Assembly: GCA_905221605.1 (NCBI GenBank)
Contig: CAJNDS010002193.1
Span: 507,301-571,300, forward strand
DNA: 64,000 nucleotides
Direction of reading: 5' to 3'
Source of the DNA: Symbiodinium natans
Lineage: Eukaryota; Sar; Dinophyceae; Suessiales; Symbiodiniaceae
The position numbers were made by a program, and so were the translations under genes. Under the pieces are notes generated by a model that saw nothing but the letters and a program-made list of their open reading frames with translations, did no database searches and was not told the DNA's origin. Positions within the stretch are counted from its first letter, which is position 1. Each line of letters begins with the position of its first letter. This document shows positions 19,557 through 29,731 of the stretch, piece by piece.

Positions 19557-21254
19557 GCGGCTTGGGAGTTCGGGTGGGCTCCGGGGTCTTTTAGTAGCCC
19601 TAAACCCTAAACCCTAAATCCTAAATCCTAAACCCTAAACCCTGCATCCTAAACCCCAAACCCTAAAACCCCAAATCCTAAACCCCAAACCCTAAACCCT
19701 AAATCCTAAACCCCAAACCCTAAAACTCCAAATCCTAAACCCCAAACCCTAAACCCTAAACCCCAAGCCCTAAACCCTTGATCCTAAACCCAAAGCCCGA
19801 AACCCCAAGCCCTAAACCCTAAGCCCGATTGGCCGTGGTGGCGTAGGGTTTACAGTTTAGGGTTTAGGGATTTTCGGGGTTTAGGGTTTAGTGGTGAGGG
19901 TGGGGGGTGGGGGGGGGGGGGGGGACTTATAGAGCCGCAATGCTTGCACTGACTCGCGGGAGCATGAAGCGCGCCACTTGACAAGGGAGCCTGCGAGCAA
20001 AACCCTTGTAAACCCGAATCCCTAAACCCCAACCCTAAACCCCAAACCCTAAACCCTCAACCTTAAACCCCACCCGAGGGGATCCCTTTCTAGGGCCTAT
20101 AGGGCTTATTGTGAGATAGTAGGTGGCTAGCGCCATCAAGATCTTTACGCCCAGGTGTGAGCATCGAACCCAAACTTGAGGTTTGGGGGGGGGGGGGGGT
20201 TAGCGGGTTTACGGGGTCAAGGTTTGGGAAGTTCTGAACCCTCCTATCTTTGAAGCCCAGAAGCCTTATGACCCTCAAGCCCTCAACAGTGGGGACCCCC
20301 AAGCCCACCCAAGACCTTAAACCCAACATGTCAAGGAGACTCGGGTTTAGGGTTTAGGGTTTAGGGTCTAGGGTTTAGGGTCTAGGGTCTAGGGTCTAGG
20401 GTCTAGGGTCTAGGGAAAGGAGTAAGCCACAAAACCCTAAACTAGGGTCTAGGGGTTAGGATTGAGGGTGTATACTTTTGACTAGTGTGTCTTGGGGCTG
20501 GACGCGGTGCGGTTTGGAGCTTTGTGTTTGGGATTTAGGGTTTAGGGTTTGGGGTTTCGGGTTTCGGGTTTCGGGTTCAGGGTTGGGGCCTAGCACGATG
20601 AACCCTCAAAAGCCGACACCCTCAATCCATAAAGGTAGGGTTTAGGGTTAAGGGTTTAGGGTTTAGGGTTGAGGGTTTAGGGTTTAGGATTTAGGGTTTA
20701 AGTCTTGGCATCATTCGAATGTGTGAGAGAATGACGTCATCACCCGTGTTTAGAGACCCCATCGCATGCCAGATGGCATCATTGCACCCCGTATGACATC
20801 TCTAAATTCACAAACCCAAGCAAACCCTGGGCCTAAACCCTAACCCCTAAACCCCTAAACCCCTAAACCCCTAAACCCCTAAACCCCTAAACCCCTAAAC
20901 CCCTAAACCCCTAAACCCCTAAACCCCTAAACCCCTAAACCCCTAAACCCCTAAACCCCTAAACCCCTAACCCCCCTAAACCCCTAACCCCCCTAAACCC
21001 CTAAACCCCTAAACCCCTAAACCCCTAAACCCCTAAACCCCTAAACCCCTAAACCCCTAAACCCCTAAACCCCTAGCCCCTAAACCCCTCAACCCCTCAA
21101 CCCCTCAACCCCTCAACCCCTAAACCCTAAACCCTAAACCCTAAACCCTAAACCCTAAACCCTAAACCCTAACCCTAAACCCTAAACCCTAAACCCCAAA
21201 CCCTTTCCAGGGTTTAGGGTTTAGGGCTACTAGGGTTCCCGGGTGCGGCACCAG
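19557..21254. repeat. Long array intron with homogenised variant heptamers and an octamer block
   Basis: Mixed CCCTAAA/CCCCAAA/CCTAAAT (19596-19825), poly-G (about 19905-19924 and 20187-20200), GGGTCTA-type heptamers (20343-20416), TTTAGGG variants (20537-20700), CCCCTAAA octamers (20837-21118), plain CCCTAAA (21119-21205). No gene-like sequence. Confidence 0.8.
20837..21118 (-). repeat. CCCCTAAA octamer array (TTTAGGGG on the minus strand)
   Basis: About 30 nearly uniform octamers, with a few CCCCCCTAAA and CCCCTCAA variants at the right side, then an abrupt return to heptamers at 21119. Confidence 0.9.
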
Positions 21255-21293
21255 GTAGCGTCGACCCTTGCAGCCCAAGCTTCCGGGAACCAG
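21255..21293 (+). CDS. Coiled-coil micro-exon (VASTLAAQASGNQ)
   Basis: 39 nt, phase 0-0; acceptor ACCAG, donor CAG|GCCGTC. Same type as 50563 and 56611 (all end SGNQ). Confidence 0.65.
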
Positions 21294-21924
21294 GCCGTCG
21301 GTTTAGGGTTTAGGGCCGTTTAGGGCTTAGGGTTTAGGGTTTAGGGTTTAGGGTTTAGGGTTTAGGGTTTAGGGTTTGGTGTTTAGGGTTTAGGGTTTAG
21401 GGTTTGGGGTTTAGGGTTTAGGTTTAGGGTTTTAGTTTTAGGGGTTTCGGGTTTAGGGTCTAGGGTTTAGGGTTGAGGGTGCAGTGTTTAGGGTTTAGGG
21501 TTTAGAGGCGTCAGAGGAAAGCTTTGATCCCCAAAAAGACCTTCAAATCCTCGGAGCATCAGTCTTCCGCACACTTTGGAAACACACCTCCAACCGAAAA
21601 AACAGAACCCTGAGACGCCCAACTTCCAGGAACCTACGATTTAGATTCCTAGAACTCTTAAAGGTCACAAGAATTTGGTCCCTGGAAGTATAAGTATATA
21701 CGGCAAACCCCAAAAAGTTGGAACTTCCTCCTCCCAATACCCCCAAAGGTATACTACAGGGAACCAAAGCTCTAATCCTCCTGAGACAATGTTCCAACTT
21801 TCTGGAGTACCTAAACCCTAAACCCTAAACCCTAAACCCTAAACCCTAAACCCTAAACCCTAAACCCTAAACCCTAAACCCTAAACCCTAAACCCTAGAC
21901 CCTAAACCCTAAACCCTAAACCAG
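21294..21924. repeat. Intron: TTTAGGG variants, family-6 element, CCCTAAA array
   Basis: G-rich variants at 21300-21510, a unique segment with a family-6 element (21701-21810), then about 15 CCCTAAA units ending at the next acceptor (AAACCAG|GTG). Confidence 0.75.
21701..21810. mobile_element. Family-6 inverted-repeat element (CCAAAAAGTTGGAAC)
   Basis: The left TATACGGCAAACCCCAAAAA then GTTGGAAC pairs with the right GTTCCAACTTTCTGGAGT. A second copy at 25220-25329 shares both ends and the interior. Confidence 0.75.
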
Positions 21925-21984
21925 GTGGCTGAGTCACTTGGGGCAAAGCTTGCCGAGTCGGAAGCGCGCGTGGCTTCCCTGGAG
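21925..21984 (+). CDS. Coiled-coil micro-exon (VAESLGAKLAESEARVASLE)
   Basis: 60 nt, phase 0-0; acceptor ACCAG, donor GAG|GCCCAC (a GTAAGC also lies 9 nt further). Clear heptad pattern. The homologue is 52232-52291. Confidence 0.75.
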
Positions 21985-22340
21985 GCCCACCCGTAAGCTT
22001 ACTGTTGGTTAGTAGGGAACTAAACCCTAAACCCTAAACCCTAAACCCTAAACCCTGAACCCTGAACCCTAAACCCTAAACCCTAAATAATCCCGTCAAG
22101 GCTATATATAAGGGGATATAGCGTGCCTCATTCCCTCATTCCCTCATTCCCTACTAACCAACGGGCGGTGCGCTGGGTGCGGGGGTCTGTGGGGGCGTGT
22201 GGGGGGAGAGTTTGTGATTCAGTGGGTTTATGGTTTAGGGTTTAGGGTTTAGGGTTTAGGGTTTGGGCGATTCAGTTTGGGCGATTCAGGGCCGAGGGTT
22301 TGTGCATGCAGGGTTTACAGGGTTCTTGCCGATAGTCAGG
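21985..22340. repeat. Spacer before locus D
   Basis: CCCTAAA units at 22021-22090, a TCATTCCC triplet repeat near 22128-22150, a G-array 22224-22265 and a GGGCGATTCAG direct repeat (22265/22279). Confidence 0.6.
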
Positions 22341-23838
22341 AATGGCGAGCATCGCTGTGAGGTGCGCGACGTGAGGTCCTTGAAGCGGCGCTTGAGCCAG
22401 CTGCCAGGCATGCCGGCACGGTGCTGCTGCCCTTCGCCGATGTTTCACAAGCAGAGGTGGACAAGTTCACAGCCGCCGCCCGACGGGGCTCTGCAGCCTG
22501 TAACCTGCCTGTTCGACCCGTGCCTCCCAGACAGTAGCTCGTAGACTCGCCAGAAGAGCAATCAGGTGGAGGCTATGTTGCAGCTCCCGCAAGACCCGAA
22601 CCTGGTCGGCGCGAAGGGCTCTACAGCTCGGGTGCGTGCATCTCGGGGAGGCCACGTTGAAGTTGTCTCTCTGCTTCTGGATGGAGGTGCCGACCCGGAC
22701 CTGGCAGAAGCCATGTTCGAGGGGTTACGCAGCTCTGACTGCATCATCTCAGTCAGCTCGCGGAAACCATGTTGAAGTCGTGCGTTTGCTCTTGCAGGCT
22801 GGTGCAAGCAAGGACTTGTTGAGCAACTTCGGGTATACAGCTCTGATGACGGCATCTAGAAGTGGATGTGTCCTGGTTGCACCGTTGCTGCTGGAGGCCG
22901 GCGCGGACAAGGACTGGGCCAACAGAAATGGGTACACAGCTCTCATGCTGTCAGCTCGCAATGGCCACGTTGAGATCGTGTATTTGCTCTTACGGGCCGG
23001 CGCCAGCAAAGATTTGGCGGACAAGTTCGGGGATACAGCTCTGATGGAGGCATCTAAATATGGACATGTCGAAGTTGCACGCTTGCTAGTAGATGCGGGT
23101 GCCAACCAGGTCTTGTCCAACAAGACGGGCTTCACAGCTTTCATGCTGTCTGCTCGCCATGGCCATGTTGAGGTCGTTCGTTTGCTCTTGGGGGCCGATG
23201 CCGGCAAGGATTTGGCGGACAAGTTCGGTGATACAGCTTTGATGATAGCATCGGAGAATGGACACGTAGAAGTTGTACGCTTGCTGGTAGAGGCCGGCGA
23301 CGACAAGGACGCGGCCAACAGAAACGGGTGCACAGCGCTCATGCTATCAGCTCGCTATAGCCATGTTGAGGTCGTGCGTTTCCTTCTAGGGGCCGATGCC
23401 GGAAAGGACTTGGCAGACAAGTTCGGTGATACAGCTCTGATGATGGCATCTGAGAATGGACACGTAGAAGTTGTACGCTTGCTGGTAGAGGCCGGCGACG
23501 ACCAGGACTTGGCCAACAATGGGCTTACGGCTCTCCTGCTGTCAGCTCGCAAAGGCCATCTTGAAGTCGCGCGCGTGCTGGTGGAGCCTGGCGCCAGGAA
23601 GGACTTGGCAGACAAGGCAGGTAATAGGGCGAAATCGAGCACCGGCAAGCGCCGGAGGCTCGATCCTAGCTCCAAGCATTCCCGCCGGAAGGGCGCGAGC
23701 CCTGGGCAGCCCCGCCCATTGACGCCTTTGGCACATGCAAAGGGGCCAAGAATGGTGCGTGGCACTGCCAAGTACCCTGGGGGGCTGGGGTGGGGTGGGG
23801 TGTCTTTGCGACTATGTCAGTGGCATCCGAAAGACTAG
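22341..23838 (+). pseudogene. UBL-ANK locus D: gutted UBL, about 10 ankyrin repeats, altered C-terminus
   Basis: The UBL remnant (22341-22493) has lost sequence in strand 1 and about 80 bp between CCGGCACG and GTGCTGCTGCCC (near 22420), covering the RQRLLLNGRELED region. The usual GAG|GC donor is gone (GCAGCCTGTAAC). The ankyrin exon begins at 22566 with VEAMLQLPQDPNL. A one-base insertion in about 22717-22727 shifts the frame; from there one frame runs to TGA... with clean repeats such as NGYTALMLSARNGHVEIV. Two repeats are duplicated as a block (about 23193-23391 and 23392-23590). At the tail STGKRRRL is followed by two extra bases, so the normal stop is bypassed and the frame runs on to TAG at 23836-23838. 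The ankyrin part could still be expressed from an internal start. Confidence 0.65.
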
Positions 23839-24669
23839 TTCGGACCAGCATGGGCTACTATAAGGTTCATTATGAGGATTGTAAGGCCGAGTAGCCCATC
23901 CTGGGAGGTTTAGGCTGCTGAGTCAGTATTTCCGACCCCCCCGATTCCCCAACACCCTAGCCCAGGCTTCAGGGTTTTGGCTTTGGGGGTTTAGGGTTCC
24001 TAAACCCTAAACCTTACAAACTATAAACCCTAAACCCTGAACCCTAATTTGCAGACATGTTTTTCCAGATTCCCATCTTCCCGGGTCAGACAGGGCCTAT
24101 AGGGATTGAGCAGGATAGAGGCCGAAGCTTTGTCATAGTGGGGTAACATTTTCCCGTCTTAAGGGTACTCAAACTCAATCAGGAATAGAAATCAATTTTG
24201 AATCTATCCAAAAAAAGAACAAAGAGCAGATTCCCGAACAAAAATGGCGCAAGAGACCTGTCAACAAGAAAGAATGTAGTAGTGAGTGCCTTACGAGGGC
24301 GACAAGGGGGCCCGGAAGAGGGCTTAGAAGAGGCGCTGGAGAGACCCAGAAGAGGGCAGCCAGCCCTTTTGAAAAGGAGGCCCTCCCAAATAACAACGGT
24401 TTAGGGTTTAGGGTTAGCCCCTTCAAAAACCCAAGCCCTCTGCAATGATAGTTTTCGGCCCCTTGCCGGAGAGATCCAATCCGGGGGTGTTATTGAAGGG
24501 AAGTGAACATTAGGGCACGACAGTAGACGCGAAAAGGCATGCGCCCTAGCACGAGTTTTTAGGTCCTGAACGCCGTACCTAGCCCAACAGCATTGAAGAC
24601 GTTGAACACAGCCCTAAACCCAAGCCCTAAACCCTAAACCCTAAACCCACACGATTTGGAGCCTGCAAG
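23839..24669. other. 3' flank of locus D and intron DNA
   Basis: Unique DNA homologous to the 3' flank of locus E (CCAGATTCCC, GCAGGATAGAG, CAGTAGACGCG). A few CCCTAAA and TTTAGGG units at 24000-24050, 24387-24415 and 24614-24650. No gene. Confidence 0.6.
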
Positions 24670-24696
24670 GCTCAGCGGAAGACTTCCCAGGACGAG
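24670..24696 (+). CDS. Coiled-coil micro-exon (AQRKTSQDE)
   Basis: 27 nt, phase 0-0; acceptor GCAAG, donor GAG|GCAGAT. A divergent AQLK type. Upstream CACGATTTGGAG matches the sequence before the exons at 29705 and 31020. Confidence 0.5.
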
Positions 24697-25402
24697 GCAG
24701 ATCTTGGGTCCAAGGGGGTTCAGGGTTCAGGTTTCAGGGTTTAGGGTTTAGAGTACCCTTAATAATATTAATACACCCCCAAAATAGTAGAATCCTCAGT
24801 CTAGGACCTCCAAAAGGGTACCCTTAATCTTCCCCAAACTAGTAGAACCCTGTTTATAGGACCTGCCATGTGCAATCCCTAAAAGCCCGTAGGCGTAGGG
24901 GTGTGCCTCGTCAGGAGGGGTTCCTTTGGAACATCCCAAAAAAGGTTCCCTATAGGTCGTTGAAAACTGAGGGGGGGCTGCCTACCCTAAGCAGCTACAA
25001 GCCCTCAAGAACCCTCCAGCGGAAAAGGGATCGGAACCAAACCCCATTTGAGTGAACCCTTTCAGCCCTAAAGCTTGGCATAAGGAAGCCCTAACCCAAA
25101 CTGGACCTAAACCCCGAACCCTAGACGTGATACGGGTAGGAAAGCCCTGAAACCAAATCCTTCTGCCGTGGTGCTGCAGAGTTCTAGCTGCCCTGAATGG
25201 ATTCTGAAAATGTATACGGCAAACTCCAAAAAGTTGGAACATCCTTCTCCCCATACCCTAGAAGGTGTAATAAAAAAGGGAATGCCAGCTCTCATCATCC
25301 TCAAGCCATGTTCCAACTTTCTGGAGTTTACTGAGAGTTTGCAGTTGTCTTAGACCCTTCAGGCCCTAAACCCTAAACCCTGAACCCTAAACCCTAAACC
25401 CT
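24697..25402. repeat. Intron with family-6 element
   Basis: Short G-arrays (24723-24755), a TAGTAGAACCC direct repeat (24790/24839), a family-6 copy at 25220-25329 and CCCTAAA units to 25402. Confidence 0.6.
25220..25329. mobile_element. Family-6 inverted-repeat element, second copy
   Basis: Ends AAACTCCAAAAAGTTGGAAC and GTTCCAACTTTCTGGAGTTT are a near-perfect inverted repeat; about 110 bp, non-coding. Confidence 0.85.
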
Positions 25403-25450
25403 GCGCACGAAGCCTCGGAGCGCAAGATACGGCAGCAGCTGCGGGAAGAG
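25403..25450 (+). CDS. Probable coiled-coil micro-exon (AHEASERKIRQQLREE)
   Basis: The reading frame GCG CAC GAA GCC... gives a charged helix similar to 54370-54408, directly after a CCCTAAA array. No AG lies immediately upstream in the right phase and the donor would be GAG|AC, so the limits are uncertain. Confidence 0.35.
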
Positions 25451-26144
25451 ACTCTCGTTTCAGGGTTCGAGACGGTTGACTTGCTCCCCAAAAGAACCCT
25501 AAACCCTAAACCCTAAACCCTGAACCCTAAACCCTAAACCCTAAACCGCGGGCATGCTCGTCTGCGCTGTGGCATCCCAGTGCTTCTTGAGCATGGCGTT
25601 CCTCTTCTTCCTCTCCTCTCAAGGATTCGGTTTAGGATTCGGGGTTTAGGATTCGGGGTTTAGGGTTTAGGGTTTAGGGTTTAGGGTTAGGATTCGGTTT
25701 AGGGTTTAGGGTTTAGGGTTTAGGGTTCAGGGTTCAGGGTTTAGGAATCAGGGTTCAGGGTTCAGGGTTTAGGGTTTAGGGTTTAGGGTCTAGGGAGTGG
25801 ACAGGCTGATGAAGCCGGTTGGTTCGTTGAAGTAGTGAACTGAGGGGTGGCTGTTGCATCAATCTTGGGGAGGTGAAATTGTTTATGCGGCTTTGTACAG
25901 TTCAGGCGACAGGAAACGCGTGGGATTTGGGCTCCTTTTGGGCTTCTGTCTTGGACTTTGAGGTTTAGTTTCACAGTGTTTAGGCCATTCGTGTGGTTTG
26001 AGGCCTCATGGGGTCCCTAAATCTAAACCCTAGACCCTAGACCCTAGACCCTAAACCCTAAACCCTAAACCCTGAACCCTGAACCCTGAACCCTAAACCC
26101 TAAACCCTAAACTCTAACCCAAAACCCTAAGCCCTAAGCTGCAG
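25451..26144. repeat. Intron with G- and C-rich variant arrays
   Basis: CCCTAAA 25497-25550, ATTCGG/TTTAGGG/GGTTCAG mixtures 25628-25795, a unique segment 25800-26010 and CCCTAGA/CCCTAAA 26026-26135 next to the following exon. Confidence 0.7.
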
Positions 26145-26192
26145 GCGGCGGCGAAGGAGCAGGAGCTCTCGGCGTCGCTGGAGGCGGCCAAG
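26145..26192 (+). CDS. Coiled-coil micro-exon (AAAKEQELSASLEAAK)
   Basis: 48 nt, phase 0-0; acceptor TGCAG, donor AAG|GCAGGC. Locus E begins 412 nt later on the same strand. Confidence 0.7.
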
Positions 26193-26604
26193 GCAGGCGC
26201 CCCCCCTTTTTGCAATTTTCGGGATTCCCAAACCCCCGCAAATCACGTCTACCCTTTATTCGGGTTTGCGGGTCCTCAAGACCCTATAAACCCTAAACCC
26301 GAAAAGCCCGGGCAATTCAGGGCTGATGGAGGGCGCTTGGGGGCTTCAGGTCGTAGGTAAGCCCCCGACAATGCCGAATGATCCCCTGAAAAGAACTGAG
26401 GCCTTAGGATGCGTTCGAGGGTGTTTTTTGTTTCGGAGGCTGCCACGATCTCTTGGCTTCAGGATGGGTTTCAGAACCTCGCAGTTGGCTTTGTTGGACA
26501 GGCAAACTTGTCAACAATACAGCGGTGCCCACACATAGACAGCCTGCTCTAAGAGTTGTCCTGTCAGCCCAGAGCGAATGACGTTTGCAGGGGCCTCAGC
26601 ATCC

Positions 26605-29031
26605 ATGCAGCTCGATGAGGGGATGCTGCGCGTAACGAAGCTCTCAGGGGAGGAGGTGGCGAGCATAGCCGTCGGGGAGGTGCGCGACGTGAGGTCCTTG
26701 AAGCGGCGCTTGAGCAAGCTGCCAGGCGTACCCCCGCGCTTCCGGCAGAGGCTCCTTCTCAACGGCCGTGAGCTGGAGGATGCAGCAGAGCTGGGCTCCC
26801 CCATGGACCTTCAACTGGTGTTGCTGGCCTTCGCCGATGTATCGCGAACAGAGGTGGACAAGTTCACAGCCGCCGCCCGACGGGGATCCGCAGCCGAGGC
26901 GTGAGCTTCCATGAAGAAGGTAGAATGACACAATTGCACATGAATATTTATTAGATAAACAAAATATATTTGCATATAAAAACACATCTATATGTGTATA
27001 TATATATACATAGATATATGTATATATATATATGTATGTCGCTATAGTGTCACGGCATCTGTGAACTCGTCCCGCACAAGTGGACGAGTTCCCAGCCGCT
27101 GTCTGAAGGGCCCTGCGTGACTGAGGCGGATTTCCTTAGGAGTGTCGCTGCCTGAACCACAATGGTTTAGGGTTAAGGGTTTAGGGTTTAGGGTTAAGGG
27201 TTTATAGGGTTTAGGGTTTAGGGAAGATCCAGAACCGACTTATACAAGTTGCCCATGGACACCGTAAAGCATGTAATGGCATGTATGTAACCTGCCTATC
27301 ATGCGACCCGTGCCTCCCAAACAACAGGCTCTGAGCTGCACTGACCCCCCCCCCCCCCAACAGAAGAACAATCACCCTAAGCCCTAAACCCTAAACCCTA
27401 AACCCTAAACCGACCCCAAACCCTACAGGTGGAGGCTATGCTGCAGCTCCCCCATGACCCGAACTTGCTTGGCGCGAACGGCTCTGCAGCTCTGGTGCTT
27501 GCGTCTTTGGCAGGCCACGTTGAAGTTGTCGCTCTGCTGCTGGATCCTTGGGGACCAAATGAACCTGAAGACTTGGGGTCATATGCCCTTCATACTAGTT
27601 GGGGCATATGAACCCTAAACCCTAAACCCTAAACCCTAAACCCTAAACCCTAAACCCTAAACCCTAAACCCTAAACCCTAAACCCTAAACCCTAAACCCT
27701 AAACCCTAAACCCTAAACCCTAACCCTAAACCCTAAACCCTTTTAGGATTCCTTGCGCCCCCAAAGGATGGAGGTGCCAACATGGACCTGGCTGAAACCA
27801 CGGCGGAGGGCTTAACAGCTCCTTAGTAGCTGAGTGAGTACATTTTACACTTTTTGGGTTTAGGGTTTCAGGGTTTAGGGTGTTAGGGTGTTAGGGTGTT
27901 AGGGTTTAGGGTTTAGGGTTTAGGGTTTTAGGGGTTTAGGGTTTAGGGTTTTAGGGGTTTAGGGTTTAGGGTTGAGGGTTTAGGGTTTAGGGAAAGTGTA
28001 CACTTTTTTGGGGGCCCTATGAACTCAGCAACTCAGGCTCTAACTGCGGCGTCTCAAAACGGCCGCGCCGACGTCACGCGCATGCTGCTGGAGGCCGGGG
28101 CCGACAAGGATCCTTGGGGACCAAATGAACCCTAAAATTGGGGCCCTATACCCTATAACTTTAGGGTTTAGGGTTTAGGGTTTAGGGTTTAGGGTTTAGG
28201 GTTTACCAGAACTCCGATGATAAGGTCTACGAACTAAAGCCTCTAACTACGACCAGAAACCGCCTATAGTGGAAGGTAGACGAGCCAAAAAAACCCTACC
28301 AGGACTTGGCCAACAGAAACGGGTACACGGCTCTCATGGCTTCGGCTCGGGGAGGCCATGCTAAAGTTGCCCGTTTGCTCTTAGAGGCCGGCGCCAGCAA
28401 GGACTTGGCGGACAGATTCTGCTATACAGCTCTGATGATGGCAGCGCAATGCAGACATGGCGAAGTTGCGCGCTTGCTGGTAGAGGCCGGCGCCGACAAG
28501 GACTTGGCCAACAGAAACGGGTGCACGGCTCTCATGCTGTCAGCTCGCCACGGCTATGTTGAGATCGTGCGTTTTCTGTTAGGGTCCGGCGCCAGCAAAG
28601 ACTTGGTGGACGAGTTCGGAGATACAGCTCTGATGGAGGCATCTAAACATGGGCATGTCGAAGTTACACGCTTGCTGGTCGAGGCCGGCGCCAACCATTG
28701 CGTGGCCAACAAGACGGGCTACACAGCTTTCATGATGTCGGCTCGCTATGGCCATGTTGAGGTCGTGCGTTTGCTCGTAAGGGCCGATGCTGGAAAGGAT
28801 TTGGCGGACAAGTTCGGTGATACAGCTCTGATGATGGCATCTAACCATGGACATGTAGAAGTCGCACGTTTGCTCTTAGAGGCCGGCGCCGACAAGGACT
28901 TGGCCAACAACATTGGGCTTACAGCTCTTATGCAGGCAGCTGGCCGAGGCCATCTTGAAGTCGTGCGTTTGCTGGAGACGGCCGGGGCCCGGCAGGACTT
29001 GGATACAGCCCTGACAACGGCCTGTTCGTAG
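26605..29031 (+). CDS. UBL-ANK locus E: UBL plus 9 ankyrin repeats, truncated tail (5 exons)
   Basis: Exons 26605-26898, 27429-27542, 27767-27817, 28037-28108 and 28303-29031 have lengths 294, 114, 51, 72 and 729, all in frame, giving about 419 residues. The UBL is intact (MLRVTKLSGEE, GVPPRFRQRLLLNGRELED, DLQLVLLAFADVS). ATG 26605 (MQLDEG) matches locus C; ATG 26623 is the family-wide alternative. The repeats follow, for example NRNGYTALMASARGGHAKVARLLLEAGA. Introns are GC-AG, GA-AG, GC-AG and GA-AG; introns 2 and 4 have introner ends. A 15-bp in-frame deletion precedes DTALTTACS and a premature TAG (29029-29031). Beyond it the old tail (ADGSN..., GCGCCGGAGGC) persists out of frame to about 29145, so the basic tail is lost. 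Confidence 0.75.
26899..27428 (+). other. Intron 1 of locus E (GC-AG)
   Basis: Donor GAG|GCGTGAG. It contains an AT microsatellite (26990-27035), TTTAGGG/GGGTTAA units (27165-27232), poly-C (27347-27358) and CCCTAAA (27372-27420). Its 3' part (CCCGTGCCTCCCA, GAGCTGCACTGACC) matches the introns of loci D and F. Confidence 0.75.
27543..27766 (+). mobile_element. Introner of locus E whose internal CCCTAAA motif has expanded to about 20 units
   Basis: The flanks are CTG|GATCC and CAAAG|GATGG (donor GA). The left end is CTTGGGGACCAAATGAACC. The core GGGGCATATGAACCCTAAA runs straight into CCCTAAA repeats (27607-27750), which end in CCCTTTTAGGATTCCTTGCG and CCCCCAAAG, the normal right half. The array therefore occupies the exact place of the single AACCCTAAACCC in unexpanded copies. 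Confidence 0.9.
27818..28036 (+). other. Intron 3 of locus E (GC-AG) with TTTAGGG/GTTAGGGT arrays
   Basis: Donor ACA|GCTCCT, acceptor CTCAG|GCTCTA; GCTC at both edges. A G-array fills 27856-27992. ACACTTTTT occurs before and after the array. Confidence 0.7.
28109..28302 (+). mobile_element. Intron 4 of locus E (GA-AG): introner with replaced right half
   Basis: The left end CCTTGGGGACCAAATGAACC is intact. The right half is a TTTAGGG array (28163-28204) plus unrelated sequence ending ACCCTACCAG|GACTTGG. AAG|GAT / CAG|GAC flanks. Confidence 0.75.
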
Positions 29032-29704
29032 TTCCGGGAAGCTTGCCCGCTGCAATCTAGGTGTGATGCTGAGATTTGTGCGTTTGCTGTCGGATGCTGA
29101 CGGCTCGAACGTGGCACCGGCGAGCGCCGGAGGCTCTCTCAGCTCTAGTCAATCACGCCGAAGGGCCCAAAACCCTCGGCAGCCCCGTGCATTGAAGCCT
29201 TTGGCACTTGCAAGAGAAGAAGATGTGCGGCAAAAAAAGATGTGCGGCATTTGGGTTCAGGTTTACAGACAGGTTTCCCAGATTCCCTGGTTCAGGGTTT
29301 TCTAAGAGTGAAGCAGGATAGAGAAGAGCCTATAGGGCACCACAGTAGACGCGTGATGACAGGTTTCCAGATTCCATTGAGCCCTGGGACTAAGTTACTA
29401 GCATCCCCAAAAAAGGAAACCCCCTATACAGTCCTGCAACAGGATCCCCTATATAGTCCCCTGCCTAATCCTTATACGACAGTAGCTTAGTCAGGGGCTC
29501 AATGAGTTGTGTGGGAACTTTTGGAGTCCAGACCCCAAAGTCCTGAGAGCTCCGTATAGCCCAACCCCAAAACCTTACAAACCCTAAAACCTACACCCTA
29601 AACCCGAAACCTTAAACCCTAAACCCTAAACCCTAAACCCTAAACCCTAAACCCTAAACCCTAAACCCACAGCGCTCGCACAACCCACGACTTGGAGTCT
29701 GGAG
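29032..29704. other. Old tail and 3' flank of locus E, CCCTAAA array
   Basis: 29032-29145 is decayed family C-terminal coding sequence (frameshifts, TGA). Then come unique DNA and CCCTAAA units at 29608-29670, before the next exon. Confidence 0.65.
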
Positions 29705-29731
29705 GCTCAGCTGCAGACAGCCAAAGACGAG
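29705..29731 (+). CDS. Coiled-coil micro-exon (AQLQTAKDE)
   Basis: 27 nt, phase 0-0; acceptor TGGAG, donor GAG|GCGGAA. Confidence 0.6.
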
